A stretch of 64,000 nt of DNA from assembly GCA_031772625.1 (NCBI GenBank), contig CM062808.1, positions 472,685,655 to 472,749,654 of the forward strand, in the 5' to 3' direction. Of the stretch, positions 48,001 through 57,649 are shown piece after piece. The DNA comes from Pinus tabuliformis. Its lineage: Eukaryota > Streptophyta > Pinopsida > Pinales > Pinaceae. The notes under the pieces were generated by a model. The model had not been told where the DNA came from and ran no database searches. It saw only the letters and a list, made by a program, of their open reading frames with translations. Numbering within the stretch: the first letter of the stretch is position 1; each line of letters starts with the position of its first letter. A program made the translations under genes and the position numbers.

Positions 48001-48150
48001 TTAGGAGCAGGTAAATTCAATTCCTTATGGGTGGGCCCCTATATTGTCAAAAGAGTATTGGCAAAAGGAGCCTACGAGTTAATAGATTACGACGGAATTC
48101 CACTGGCACAGCCCCGGAACGGGCTGTACCTCAAGCGTTACTATGCTTAA
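45079..48150 (+). CDS. pol: pol of element D: RT, RNase H, integrase
   Basis: An uninterrupted 1,023-codon frame. RT: PVRQRLRQVHPKKAAAIKAE, then VCVDYRDVNQACPKDNYPTP, FMDGFSGYNQI, and the catalytic YLDD at residues 319-322. RNase H: AASDTTIAMVL, KLALAAVQAVQRF, ILSDCNPMTYIL. Integrase: an HHCC finger (HSGACGGHQSG ... CHSCQIF) and a core with IVAVDYFTKWVEAMP, IVTDHGSHFRNHMM and PQANGQVEAINKV. The first core Asp, in the usual WGxDFM motif, is replaced by Thr (GITFM; ACT at 47311-47313, residue 745), while the second Asp and the Glu remain. This should abolish strand transfer. No chromodomain is seen; the frame ends soon after GPYIVKRVLAKGAYEL. The protein is made by readthrough from gag-protease. 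Confidence 0.92.
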   Translation: MFHAWEANPNQRSSSVWVDRSREYGTPLDPWLKVHGTDEGILQSMMIEGAPWNDHHHRSLLPEYEEDTQKDLYHPSVFEFLTNTVNTVDSERNLSNIEETIAINISTKPDVVENIHVGKGCSPSDLKIYNAVFREFRDVFAWSYDEMPGIDSSIVEHEIKMYPDVKPVRQRLRQVHPKKAAAIKAEVEKLLHAGFIYPVPLTDWVSNIVPVMKKQGTIRVCVDYRDVNQACPKDNYPTPFIDQIIDECAGCEIFSFMDGFSGYNQINIRPQDQSKTAFICPWGTFAYRKLPFGLKNAGETFQRAMNYAFHDIKSIVQPYLDDLPAHSRKRTDHPQHLRAIFLRCRHYKIRLNPHKCVFCVSSGRLLGFVVSKDGIRLDPCKVQAIINLPPPSNLPQIQKLQGKANFLRRFIPNYAELAKGYTRLLKKDVPFDWDQVAQASFDALKESLVKASLMYAPDYLRDFNLYLAASDTTIAMVLVQEVDGVEHPVYYLSKNSNDTESKYSYVEKLALAAVQAVQRFRHYILFRKTTILSDCNPMTYILSRQLLGGKYSKWIAILQEFDLEFVKSKSKKALVFAELLCDLPSSSNDETSKESIVDETLFLISASDEWYGDIIIYLQTQKFRPDTSHSEQKRIRYQAKDYMIVGDTLYRRGIDTVLRRCLTHEEAEKALNECHSGACGGHQSGFATAQKILRAGYFWPTIFKDCIIAVRSCHSCQIFDSKTRRPPAPLQPIVTVGPFAKWGITFMQCNPTSTGGHGYIIVAVDYFTKWVEAMPTLDNTGKTAALFFFNHVVARFGVPQAIVTDHGSHFRNHMMAELAAKLGLSHDSSTPHYPQANGQVEAINKVLKRMLQRMIGVHKRRWHLILYAALWAYRTSVRNATGFTPFQLVYGLEAVLPIQCEISSLKLAIDLLPGTSEEEARFMELIQLDETRRDAALANEAHKKRVKAQFDKNVKPRVFSEGDLVLLYDQESDKLGAGKFNSLWVGPYIVKRVLAKGAYELIDYDGIPLAQPRNGLYLKRYYA

Positions 48151-48236
48151 ATAGTAACCCGCGTGCTTTTGTTATATTTTTTTTTCGCCAAAGTTCTTAC
48201 TCTGGTTGAGTGATTCCCTTTTTACATTCATTGCAG

Positions 48237-48662
48237 ATGTCAAACCTTATGGAGACATGTGTTGGATATGCCGACGGAGCAAGTCGTAGTTCGCGGAACC
48301 TGTCCTCCGCAGCATGGGCCATTTTTAACCCAAATGGCGAGTTAGTAAGTTTCAGAGGTGTATGTATTGGGCAATCAACGAATAATATCGCTGAATATAG
48401 CGCGTTGATAGAACTACTCTCTGATGCCGTCGCACGAGGCATACGCCGACTAATTGTCAGGCTAGACTCACAGCTCGTAGTACTACAACTCAATGGTATA
48501 TATTCTGTTCGTAATCCAGCTATTTATCGCATGTTCCTAAGAGTAAAGATCTTGGAAAGATGATTTGATTCAATTCAATATCAACATATTTCAAGAAATC
48601 TAAACACATTAACAGACTCATTGGCAAACTATGTGTTAGACAGACATTTGCAACATCTATAA
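48237..48662 (+). pseudogene. Second RNase H (archaeal/plant type) downstream of integrase
   Basis: ATG 48237 follows a good intron acceptor (ATTCATTGCAG) 86 bp after the pol stop. The frame reads GYADGASRSSRNLSSAAWAI, NNIAEYSALIELL and LIVRLDSQLVVLQL, the Asp, Glu and Asp of an RVT_3-type RNase H. TGA at 48561-48563 (a likely former CGA) stops it, but the same frame continues with HISRNLNTLTDSLANYVLD, the expected C-terminal His/Asp block, to TAA 48660-48662: 141 codons in all. Tat-lineage elements are known to carry such an additional RNase H, thought to aid primer removal. Here it is a separate frame behind integrase; how it is expressed (splicing from pol, reinitiation) is open. Confidence 0.75.
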
Positions 48663-48832
48663 AGGACACATCATAAAAAGTGTACATATGAATCATCCAA
48701 AGCAACCAGAATAAGACTCGAAAATCAAAATATATATATAAGCTGTTCATAAAGTTCGTACATGATGTTCTGCAACCAAGACAAAATTGGTCATATGACC
48801 CAAAAACTCAAAATTCTAGGGGACACCCTAGC

Positions 48833-50067
48833 CTAGTGATGCTCCTGATAGTAAGCCACAGTATGTGCGATCATACGCAGAAGATGGGTCCATCGTCTAG
48901 GTACACCGATAGTATGCTGCTGCATCGGTAAAGGTAACTCGTCAACCTGTACATCTGGAAGACCATGGGTAAGGTTCTCAACCTGCCCCTGCACAGCTGT
49001 AAGGGTCTCTGTGTCGCTAAGATCACGGATAATAACTCTCCGAGCAGGTTCCTCTGCCGGAACAGTAACAGGTGGCCTCGGACGAAATGCCGGACGAACA
49101 GGACCGAAATCTGCAAGCGCACATGAGTTCAATTAAAGTCTTGAAAGAATAAAGCACAAGAACATTATGAATGAGAACAATGAACGGTAGTATGGTTGAA
49201 GTTCTTACCAGTAGCATCCCACTGAGCACCGTCTGGCAGTACCATATCCGGATCGCCCCGGAAATCCATACCAACATATGGGTACTCGGAAAAAGCCATC
49301 TCCTGGCGATCGAACCACCTAAAGAAAGCAACATTAAAAGAAATCTGGGATTGACCGGCATGCCTGGACATGTGATCGACCCATCGCTGCATACGTGGCT
49401 CGGTAGGAGAAGGCACTCCGAGATCAATGTACTGAGGTTGCATCAAAGGGATCTTCTCCAAGGCGAAGGCAGTCAGAATTGAACCAAAACCAAAGTTCTT
49501 CAGCTTCCCATCCTTCACCTTGTTCAATTGATTTTTCATCTGACTAAGCACTACATCACTCCAGTTGAAGATTTTTGGTTGGAGGCATTCCAAGGCGTGC
49601 TGCATGTGAGACCTGTTGGCGACATGTAAATATGCGCTACCGGCCATCCTACCAATAGTATACAGAATGGACATGAGAGGCCTGCTAGTAACATCACGGA
49701 TAACCACCTTGCCATCTCTGCTCGGCTGGGACCCCTCCCTGCAATACTGGCGAACATAATCTCTCACGGAATCATTCCCCCGAACTGTACCTGATAAAGA
49801 AATGGGGGCACCCCGCCTTGACAGGCCAGTCAAGAAGTAAATATATATCACAGTCAATGGAATGGGTTTGTTCCTGATCTGGAATACTTGGTTAACAGGA
49901 TCCCAAGCATCAAGTAAATACTGCAGTAGTGAAATCTGTGCTCTCATGCTAGAGATACGGAAAAACTTCAGTAAACCACAGTCTCGCAACGCGCCCACCG
50001 TAACAGGATCATGAAGGGCAATCATATCTTCTTCTTCGTGTTCTCGTTCTCGCCATGTTAGGGCCAT
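48833..50067 (-). CDS. Antisense spliced gene in element D, plant-mobile-domain-like
   Basis: On the strand opposite gag-pol, two coding exons (50067-49209 and 49110-48833) join in frame to 378 codons without a stop. Intron 2 (49208-49111, 98 bp) has ACTG|GTAAGAA and CTTGCAG|AT; a Gly/Asp codon is split. Upstream, intron 1 (50382-50083, 300 bp) has ACCAG|GTAGG and TTTGCAG|GG and separates a probably non-coding first exon. An in-frame TAG upstream supports ATG 50067. The protein has SLLQYLLDAWDPVNQVF then IPLTVIYIYFLTGLSRRGAP (residues 46-88), like the WxxxTHTFHxxxGExTxTLxDVxxLxGLPxxG core of plant mobile domain proteins. Antisense extra genes are known in some Tat elements such as Grande and Retand. 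Its function is unknown. It converges with pol, 170 bp apart. Confidence 0.75.
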
Positions 50068-50382
50068 CTTGCTCAAGAATCCCTGCAAAGCAAACAAGAG
50101 GATGAGTCAGCTCCTGAAATTGATGAAAAACTGGCGAAAATTTCATCAAAATCTGTGAAAAATTGTTGCTTTTATGCCCCAAAGCAGGTGCCCAGTGTAC
50201 TACCTGCGTTGGAGGACAAGCTGCCTTCAAGCAGCTTGGATCCCAACGCAGGTTTCGAATGGGGTACCTGCGTTGATCAAGGGGCGCCCTGGCAAAACCC
50301 CAGAGGCTCAATAGAGCAGCAAAACAGGCATAATACAGGAAAATGAAACCATGAAAATGAAGAGCTAAGGTTTAGCTCCTAC

Positions 50383-52717
50383 CTGGTCCGAACGACGCCG
50401 AAAATCGTCCGCAGAATCCTCCGGAATCAGCTAGTGAAAATCGAGGGGAAAGAGGCTCCTCCAAAGCTCCAACAAGTAAAATGCAAATGAAATGGTAAAA
50501 TGAGAGGTAAAACCCTTTTTAGTTTGCTTTCTTACGTAATTCAAGGTAAATATTGTAAGTTAATCTCATTTTCAAGTAAATATTACCCATTTCTAACTAG
50601 TTTGTTGCAGCGAATGGAAAATGCAGTGCTATCAATGAAAAAGAGAAGCTAATTATGGTAAAGATCAAAAGTAAACCATATATCGAGCAGTTTTTGTGCG
50701 GAAGTTCATGCTCATTAAAAAATAAACGCAAGATTCGAGCAGTTTTTGTGCAGAAGTTCATGCTCGTTAAAAAATAAACGTAGATTGTGAGCAATCTTTC
50801 CCTAGCAGTTCAAGCTCATCCAGAAAAAATGAACCGGTAAACAACCTCGAGAAATGTAACCTTTGAAAGCCATATTAAAAACCTTTGGTCGTGTTTATAT
50901 GCCATCACCTCCATCCGTTCATTTGGCCAATCGTTCACCTCCATATGTGTGTTTACCCATTTTGAGGAACAGCTGCGAAGAGTGATTTCACTTAGCCATC
51001 CTTGTGACACTGCCGTGATTGGAGAATTCCAACCTGTACCTGGAATCTGCTGCTATCCCTGTTCATCACTCGTTCCTCAAAAGACGAGTCTTCTTTGAGC
51101 TCTTTTCAACGACTCGTAAAATATGAAAAGTTTGCCGAGTTTTGGCCTTCCAGCTCGTTAAAGCGACCAGGAAGCTATCCCTCCTCTAGATTTTAATCTT
51201 TTTGGACCTGAGGGATTATTGCACAAAAAGATCGAGCGCTTGTTTTGTTCAGCTCGTTAAAGCAAATCGAAAACTCATCCCTTCTGTATTGTTTTATACT
51301 TTTTCGGACTTAAGGGATTAGAAGACGAAAAAGGAATTATGGAGTTAACTTTTCGTACCTTTTCAGACTCTCTAAAAATGAAAAGAACCGAGTTTTCTTT
51401 GTCGTTAGACTCGTTAAAATGATTAAGTAGCGACAAACTTGTCTTTAGACGAGAACGAGTTTCCCTATCGCTAGGCTCGTTAAAACATAGCGATGGGCTT
51501 GCCCGAAGGGCAGGTTATAGAACAAGCATATGTTATCCTCCTCAAGCTTGACAAAAATAAAGAGGTACTGGTCAGCAATGACTGGGGTAAAATTGGGAGA
51601 ACCTCACAGCATTAATGGTAGCAAGTCGCTTTTGAACATGACACTTTGTCCTCCGTACCACATCGGGTTGGGTTGTTTCATTCACCGGTCGCAGAATCAT
51701 GGTCCTCGCCACACCATCCACAAATTGGGGTAATGCTACCAATCCATCACATCAGTGTCGTTATATGTTCAAGAGATGTGGTTCTGTAAAGAGTCAACCG
51801 TGTTCCACCCACTACCATACATTATCCTTCATCCACTTCATGACCGCCACCCTGAATCATACATCACAGTTTGTTTTCACCTCATCACAATCACTAGCTT
51901 CGTTCCGTGTCACTGATGTGGGATTCATTAAGGCCCTCCTTTGACAGATCGTTCCTTGTCGACATCAACTCATTATCCAAGGAGTTGATCTAGGAACACC
52001 CCCCCTCAGTACTTTGAAGCTTGCATGCCTCAATGGCAAGTTTCTCACTTCCGGCGACAGGTATACATCAATGACCTTCGACCAGAAGATTTTGCATGGT
52101 GGTCGACGCCAAGTCCTCTATTCCCACCATGTAGATTGTATTGCCGTACCTTGAGGGTCATCATCCTTATCGGTGATTCCTCTCGCGCTTGTTAACGGTT
52201 CACATCATTGACCGGTAATCAAGCGATGTCTTTCCATGTTCGACTTCGAGAAATTCTCACATGGATCGACTTGTACATCGAGTGAAGATCGGAAGAGATT
52301 GAAGACCCCGGATCTAGTTTCATCCATCCGGGCTGCGATATATATCCAGGACATAAAGACATTTGATATGTACATCATTGCAGCAGATGATCACCCTTTT
52401 CGAAAGATGATAAATTCGGCAGAGAATTATCAGTCTACAATCAGAAAAGGATGATAAATTCGGCAGAGAATTATCAGTCTAGAAAAAGATGATAAATTCG
52501 GCAGAGAATTATCAATCTATATCAGACGATCGTCTGTTCTATGTACCAAAATGTATTTATAAAGCTGAGCATGGGAATGCCCGCCTCAGCCAGATCATGA
52601 AAAATGTATGAAAAATAATGTATTGTATTGTATCTTATTACAGGACACTTCTCAGCAGATTGAGTGAACTTCGGATCCTCTCAATAAAGCATTTCACCCG
52701 ATAAACGACCTCACACT
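50383..52717. other. 3' untranslated region of element D
   Basis: No sense gene seen. A block with GAGCAGTTTTTGTGC and AGTTCATGCTCRTTAAAAAA recurs at about 50686 and 50737, with a third decayed copy at about 50790. The word CTCGTTAAA recurs through 50.7-51.5 kb (for example 51151, 51253, 51475). GATGATAAATTCGGCAGAG occurs three times at 52406, 52450 and 52488. The antisense promoter, if any, should lie at the left of this region. Confidence 0.6.
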
Positions 52718-52729
52718 TTAGGGGGCATC
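52718..52729 (+). other. Polypurine tract of element D
   Basis: TTTAGGGGGCATC-type tract ending directly at the 3' LTR, as in other Tat elements. Confidence 0.8.
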
Positions 52730-53794
52730 TGTTATAGACAATTTTGTGCCTTACAGCAACAAGCATGAATTGTCAATAATCCAAGGGATCCAAAGTTCCC
52801 TAAACATGATGTTCCTACCCCTAGAGGAACAAGGTCAGCAAACCAACAGCTCTCAGATCAGTTCTCCACTTGAAAACACTCAAAAACAAGCAATCCTGAA
52901 ATCAAAGCAGGTGCTCCACTAGGCTTCTACGCTGAAACACAACTGCTCCATGGTGTACCTGCGTTGCAAAGCAGGCAGAACAAAGCCCACCTGCGTTGGG
53001 CGAGTTTGGACATGTGGCACAGTGAGTCATTGCTTTGGAATCTTCCAAAAATGACACTTGGATCAGGTATTTCGCCTTGTGATGAGTCAAAGGCTTTGTT
53101 TCTCCAAGTGGAAGCAAGGTTCACCAAGTGGACTCAAGAACTGAAGATCAACTAAAGATTAACTGAAGAGAGAGAGGACACAAGGCAGCTACACATCAGT
53201 TGCAAGCTGACTCATCCTTTCTCAATTCATCTATATATTGAGCTCTCTCCTATGAGCTCAGGAGGCTGGAATTTTGTGCAAAGTAATGATATGCTGTTGG
53301 TTTCATTCTTGAGTTATTGGGTGATTGTTTGAGAGAGGTGAAGAAGAGCAACTCTTTCTGCTGGGAGGTGTTGCTGGGTTGGAGCCTGCAATGGTTGTAA
53401 TCCTCCCAGAACCTTTTCTTCTACATTAATAAAAGCTATTGAGGTTCTTCTATGTGCTCTTGTTTCAATTATATATTGTGATGATTGCATGTTTGGTTTA
53501 CACTAATCCATGAACCAGTTATGATTGCATGCCTCTTGTAGTTTCCTTCTTTGTTGTTTTGCAGGATCTCCTTGTAGCTGGGCGAGCAGAAGGACAAAGA
53601 GCTAGGAGCAAGCGGCCCAAGAGAAGAGTTTGGATTCGACATTAAGCGCAAGGCAACGGTTAGTGCTTTCTCCACTCTCTTTTGCTTTCATAAAGAAGTA
53701 AACCTTCAGTAGTTTGTTTTACAGTTGTTTCTAAGGAACTGTCACCCTTAGAGTGGGTTAGGATCATCCGAGTCGGATACTTTTCCCTACAACA
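52730..53794 (+). repeat. 3' LTR of element D
   Basis: Same length as the 5' LTR; about nine substitutions by eye (for example GAAAGACAAC against GAAACACAAC). AATAAA at 53428-53433 would end the element transcript. Confidence 0.92.
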
Positions 53795-53799
53795 ATATG

Positions 53800-54126
53800 C
53801 CAAAGTTACGACCTTGGGAAGTTGGCGGTCCAACTTATCCCGACGAGACCCAAAACCGTTGGCACTTCATCTCATAGGGTTAGGGTTTCAAACTTCTTAT
53901 TTATGATAAAAAGGCCTCTGAGCCTCATTTTAATTCAGTTTAGAAGGCATGTAGCCATCATATCTCTTCTTAGAGAGAAGATACCATCGTTAGAGCTAGT
54001 TTGTTTCCATTATGTAGGGAATAGTTTTCAGTATTTTTTATTAATGAATTGAAGTTCAGTTTCCATTGTAGCTTTGTATTTCTATTTAATTTTGTATTTC
54101 ATTTCATCTTATGTAAATTTAGATTA
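53800..54126 (+). repeat. Family B LTR3, part after element D
   Basis: Resumes after the ATATG duplication with CCAAAGTTACGACC and ends near TAGATTA; joined to 38448-38715 it makes a 595-bp LTR. The primer site after it is shortened (GTATAAGAGT). Confidence 0.75.
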
Positions 54127-56975
54127 GTATAAGAGTACAGGGACACATTATCCTCATCCACAGGGGCACCCTTGCACTATTAGGTCAAGCATTCAATCTA
54201 TCTGACTCCCAGAGGTCCTCTACCCAATGATCCAATATAATGTCGCTCTCTTATGGAAAACGAGGAAATAAAGCAGAAGATTTAGGAGAAAATACAAAAA
54301 GGGCACATCTAACTAGGGATCCCAATTTTACTCATACAAAATAAGTATGGGACCTAGAGAGTCCGCATTGATTATTGTGAATTGAATAAAATCATTGTCA
54401 GGAACAAGTACCCGATCACCCAGAATGATGACCTTCTTGACTAGCTCAAGGGGGTAAAGCACTTCATTAACATTGTTTTGAAGTTTGGTTATCACCAATT
54501 TCTGCCAGAACCCACAGATGTGTGGAAGATCACCTTCAGCTCCAAGGAGGGCCTTTTTGAGTGGTTGATCATGCCCTTTGGGTTGAAAAATTCCCTTGAA
54601 AGTTTTACTAGACTGATGGATGACATCTTGTGGCCCTTCACTAATTTTTGGTTGTATATCTGGATTACATCCTCATCTTCAGCAAAGTTTGGGTAGAGCA
54701 TGTGCAACATATTCGGTAGGTCCTTCAAACCCCGCGATAACACAAACTATGAGCCAAATTAGAGAAATTCTCCTTTGGAATTAACAAGGTCTAGTATTTG
54801 GGCTACATCATTGATGATTAAGGAATGCATGTGGATCGAGCTAATATCCAAGTCATTCGGGATTAACCAGCCCAGAAAACTTTAATAGAGCTTCACAACT
54901 TTTTGGGCCATGCCAATTTATATCTAAGGTTCATGTTGGGATTCTTTCATATCACTTGGCATGTGAGTCAAGTTACCAAGGGCAAAGCGAAATAAAATTT
55001 ATTTTGGTTCGAGTCCCAACAAAAGGAATTCATTGATATGAAACACCACCTTTTCTCTGCGCCAATACTCACATTGTCAAACCTGTAACAACCATTTGAA
55101 ATTGAGAGAGATGCCTCCGACTATGCTATTGGTGTAGTTCTCACCTACCAAGGACATCAATTGGCCTATCATAATGAGACTCTCTTTGATATGATTTATA
55201 AATACCCCACCTACATTAAGGAGATGTATTCCATCATGCAAGCTTATTGACAATGGAAATATTACATTCTGGGGAAGGAGAAGATCATCCACACAGATCA
55301 CAAACCTCTTCAGTTTATATGGACACAAGATAAGTTTTAGAATGATCACCATTATAAATGGGCCACATATCTGCAACAATCTCATTTGAATATTAAATAC
55401 AAGAAGGGAAACACCAATAACATTGCAGATTTCCTCAGTCGGCTCTCAGTTGTGGCACTAACCATTGTTCTCAATTCTTGTGGGCATGAGTCTTCTAGAA
55501 GGCTGCGACTATACAAAAATGATATAGAATTTTCCACCACATACCAAATGTTGATGGATAGCAATCAAGTTCCATACTTCAACCTCTAGGAAACATTATT
55601 ATTCCACCTAGGGCACCTTTTTTTTCCTTCAAACAAACACGCCAAGTTGATTTGCAAGGTGCATTACAGTCGGGTCGCAGGATATTTTGATCTAGAAAAA
55701 AAAGTGATAGTACTACTCAAGTATTTTTATTGGTAATAAAATTGACAAGATATTGGAATATATATCAGATCCTACACTTCTTGTGCCATCGCCAAGCCAA
55801 CCATTAAGAATAAAGGCTTTTACACTCCTCTCCCTACTCCTAGCCATCTTTGGGAGTCGATCTACATGGATTATATTTTTTTCCTTCATTAGTATAAGCA
55901 TGATAATGACTATGTATTTGTGGTCATTGATAGATATTCTAAGATGTTTATATTGGCTGCTTGCAAGAAGAGTATCATAGCAGAGGACTACCAAACTATT
56001 CTTTAAATGAGTGCAAGTACATTCTGGGATCCTATAGACCATTATATTGGATTGGGATAGCAAGATCCTAAGTGTATTTTGGTTAATTCTATGGCCATTG
56101 TTGGACACCAAACTCACCAAATCGACTGCATTCCATCCCCATACTGATGGCCAAACAAAGGTCGTCATCAGGATGATAGTTCACATAATATGCATGTACA
56201 ACTCCAAGCATCCACATACATGGGATGAGATTCTTCCTTACGTAAAACAAATCTATAGTAGAGATCTCTATAGCTCCACTGGCCATAACCCCTTTTAAGT
56301 GGGCCTAGGATTTCCACTGTTGTACCCAATTGATGTTGCCATGCCTCTTGCGACTACACAAGCATAATATGAACATGTAAAATCTGAAGTTGATAAAACC
56401 ATCAAGTTTATTAAACACATCCAACACATATGCTAACAGGTTCATGATATCATGGATAAATTTAATTCTAATTATAAACATCGCCATGATCAACATCGGG
56501 TTCCAACATAAGTTTCAAGTGAGAGACAAGATGTGGTTTCATCTCTAGAAGGGACACCTTGCTGAATCCCATAGAAAGATTTGACCACTTCGATATGAGC
56601 CTTATACCATCAATGAGGTTGTGGGTGAAAATTAATTTTAGCTAAGTATCCATCCATTCCTTATCTTTCACCGTGTATTCAATGTGGACGACCTTCAGCG
56701 ATACTTCCCACCATTGTTGGACGCATCAAACATTGCTGAGAAACTGACACCAACAAAGCTCAATACAAATTGAATCAAATAGGCCACAACTAATCAGATC
56801 ATGGAAACACATGTTAAAAATACTCACTAACATAGAATCTATATGTATCGGGTTGTCAAATCTGGCCAACTCCTGCACTAAGGCAAGTGGCTCACCAAGG
56901 ACCAAATTCAGCAAAATTTTCCCCACCTCATGGAGGCACTAATTGCAATGGGGACCACTGCTTCCTAAGGGGGGA
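54127..56975 (+). pseudogene. Family B third copy: RT, RNase H, integrase (no gag or protease)
   Basis: Directly after the LTR3 remnant the sequence enters pol, so gag and protease are deleted. RT: KSGYHQ-like FGYHQF, EGLFEWLIMPFGLKN, RLMDDILWPF (about 54480-54660). RNase H: ERDASDYAIGVVLTYQGHQL (about 55100), IHTDHKPLQF (about 55290), then KYKKGNTNNIADFLSRL (about 55395). Integrase: KPTIKNKGFYTPL (about 55797), the core VFVVIDRYSKMF, AFHPHTDGQTKV (about 56125), then the C-terminal end with HPMFNVD-like and GKWLTKDQ-like blocks. Many stops and frameshifts interrupt it. It ends at the purine tract before LTR4. Confidence 0.8.
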
Positions 56976-56979
56976 TGAT

Positions 56980-57607
56980 TGATCTAGGTGGGTATTGGTG
57001 GCCACCTCCCTATTCCTCTTGGACCCCCAACACTCTTTCCTTTCAATTTTCCTAATTTCCAACATAGTTTCCTATTTCCACAGTTTTCTATTTCTGAAAT
57101 TTTTTCAGGTCTTGAACTTCTAAAGTCATTTTGAGGCCCTAAATGATGTTTTTTTAGGGAAATGGGATAACTTGTAGCTTATGGAAAAGGTTTGCAGTCG
57201 AAAGTTTTTTTCCTTGGGAAAACATTTATAATGGGCTATCGTGTGTACCAAATAGATATCATATGCCAAAATTATGATCCCAAGAAGTTGATGTTCCAAC
57301 TAACCCTAGCGGGGCCCACGAGCTCTTGGAACTTCATCTCTTAGGGTTAGGTTTTTGGATGTTTAGGGTCTTCCATTTTTTCTTGATGATAAATTCCTAA
57401 GAGCCTCATTGTAGCTCAGTTTAGAATGCATGTAGCTGACAAATCTTTTCTCAGAGATAAGCGACCATCACTCGAGCTAATTTGTTTCTCTTATTTATGC
57501 AAGCAATTTTTAGCACTTGATATTTATTAATTGAAGTTATTTTTGTTGTACCTCTATGTTCTTGTTTAAATATGTATTTCATTTTGTTCCTTCATAAATA
57601 AGGATAA
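56980..57607 (+). repeat. Family B LTR4 (628 bp)
   Basis: Preceded by AAGGGGGGATGAT; begins TGATCTAGGTGG and ends AGGATAA. A T-rich stretch follows instead of a primer site, so this is the right end of the array. No 5-bp duplication matching the left end of LTR1 (GCTGC) was found. Confidence 0.8.
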
Positions 57608-57649
57608 TTTTTTTTTATATATATAAATGGCCATATTCATGGAATCACC

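Larger units (their letters stand above)
38716..53794 (+). mobile_element. Element D: nearly intact 15.1-kb Tat/Ogre-like Gypsy retrotransposon
   Basis: Two 1,065-bp LTRs (38716-39780, 52730-53794), both beginning TGTTATAGAC and ending CCCTACAACA, differ at about nine positions by eye. The TSD ATATG is perfect (38711-38715 and 53795-53799), and family B LTR sequence joins cleanly across it. A tRNA-Arg-type primer site follows the 5' LTR and a TTTAGGGGGCATC tract precedes the 3' LTR. Order inside: long leader, gag-protease, stop codon with a readthrough context, pol (RT, RNase H, integrase), a second RNase H, an antisense spliced frame, a repeat-rich 3' region. The size, primer site, purine tract and RT type place it in the Tat lineage. 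It is one of the youngest insertions in the window. Confidence 0.92.
19656..57607 (+). mobile_element. Family B Gypsy tandem array: four LTRs and three internal regions, with nested insertions
   Basis: LTRs of one family start at 19656, 33141, 38448 and 56980, all in plus orientation. Each of the last three is preceded by the end of pol and a purine tract; the first three are followed by a primer site or its remnant. The order is LTR1, gag-protease (25.0-26.7 kb), integrase end (32.1-33.1 kb), LTR2, deleted gag, protease and integrase (33.7-38.4 kb), LTR3, RT-RNase H-integrase (54.1-57.0 kb), LTR4. This is the pattern produced by unequal recombination between LTRs of neighbouring copies. Insertions: Copia in LTR1, F near 26.8-30.4 kb, C in the second internal region, D in LTR3. 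None of the internal regions is complete. Confidence 0.7.

Noticed and set aside
48520-48750. Minus-strand frame over the second RNase H
   Set aside because: Shadow of the sense RNase H; contains no recognisable motif.
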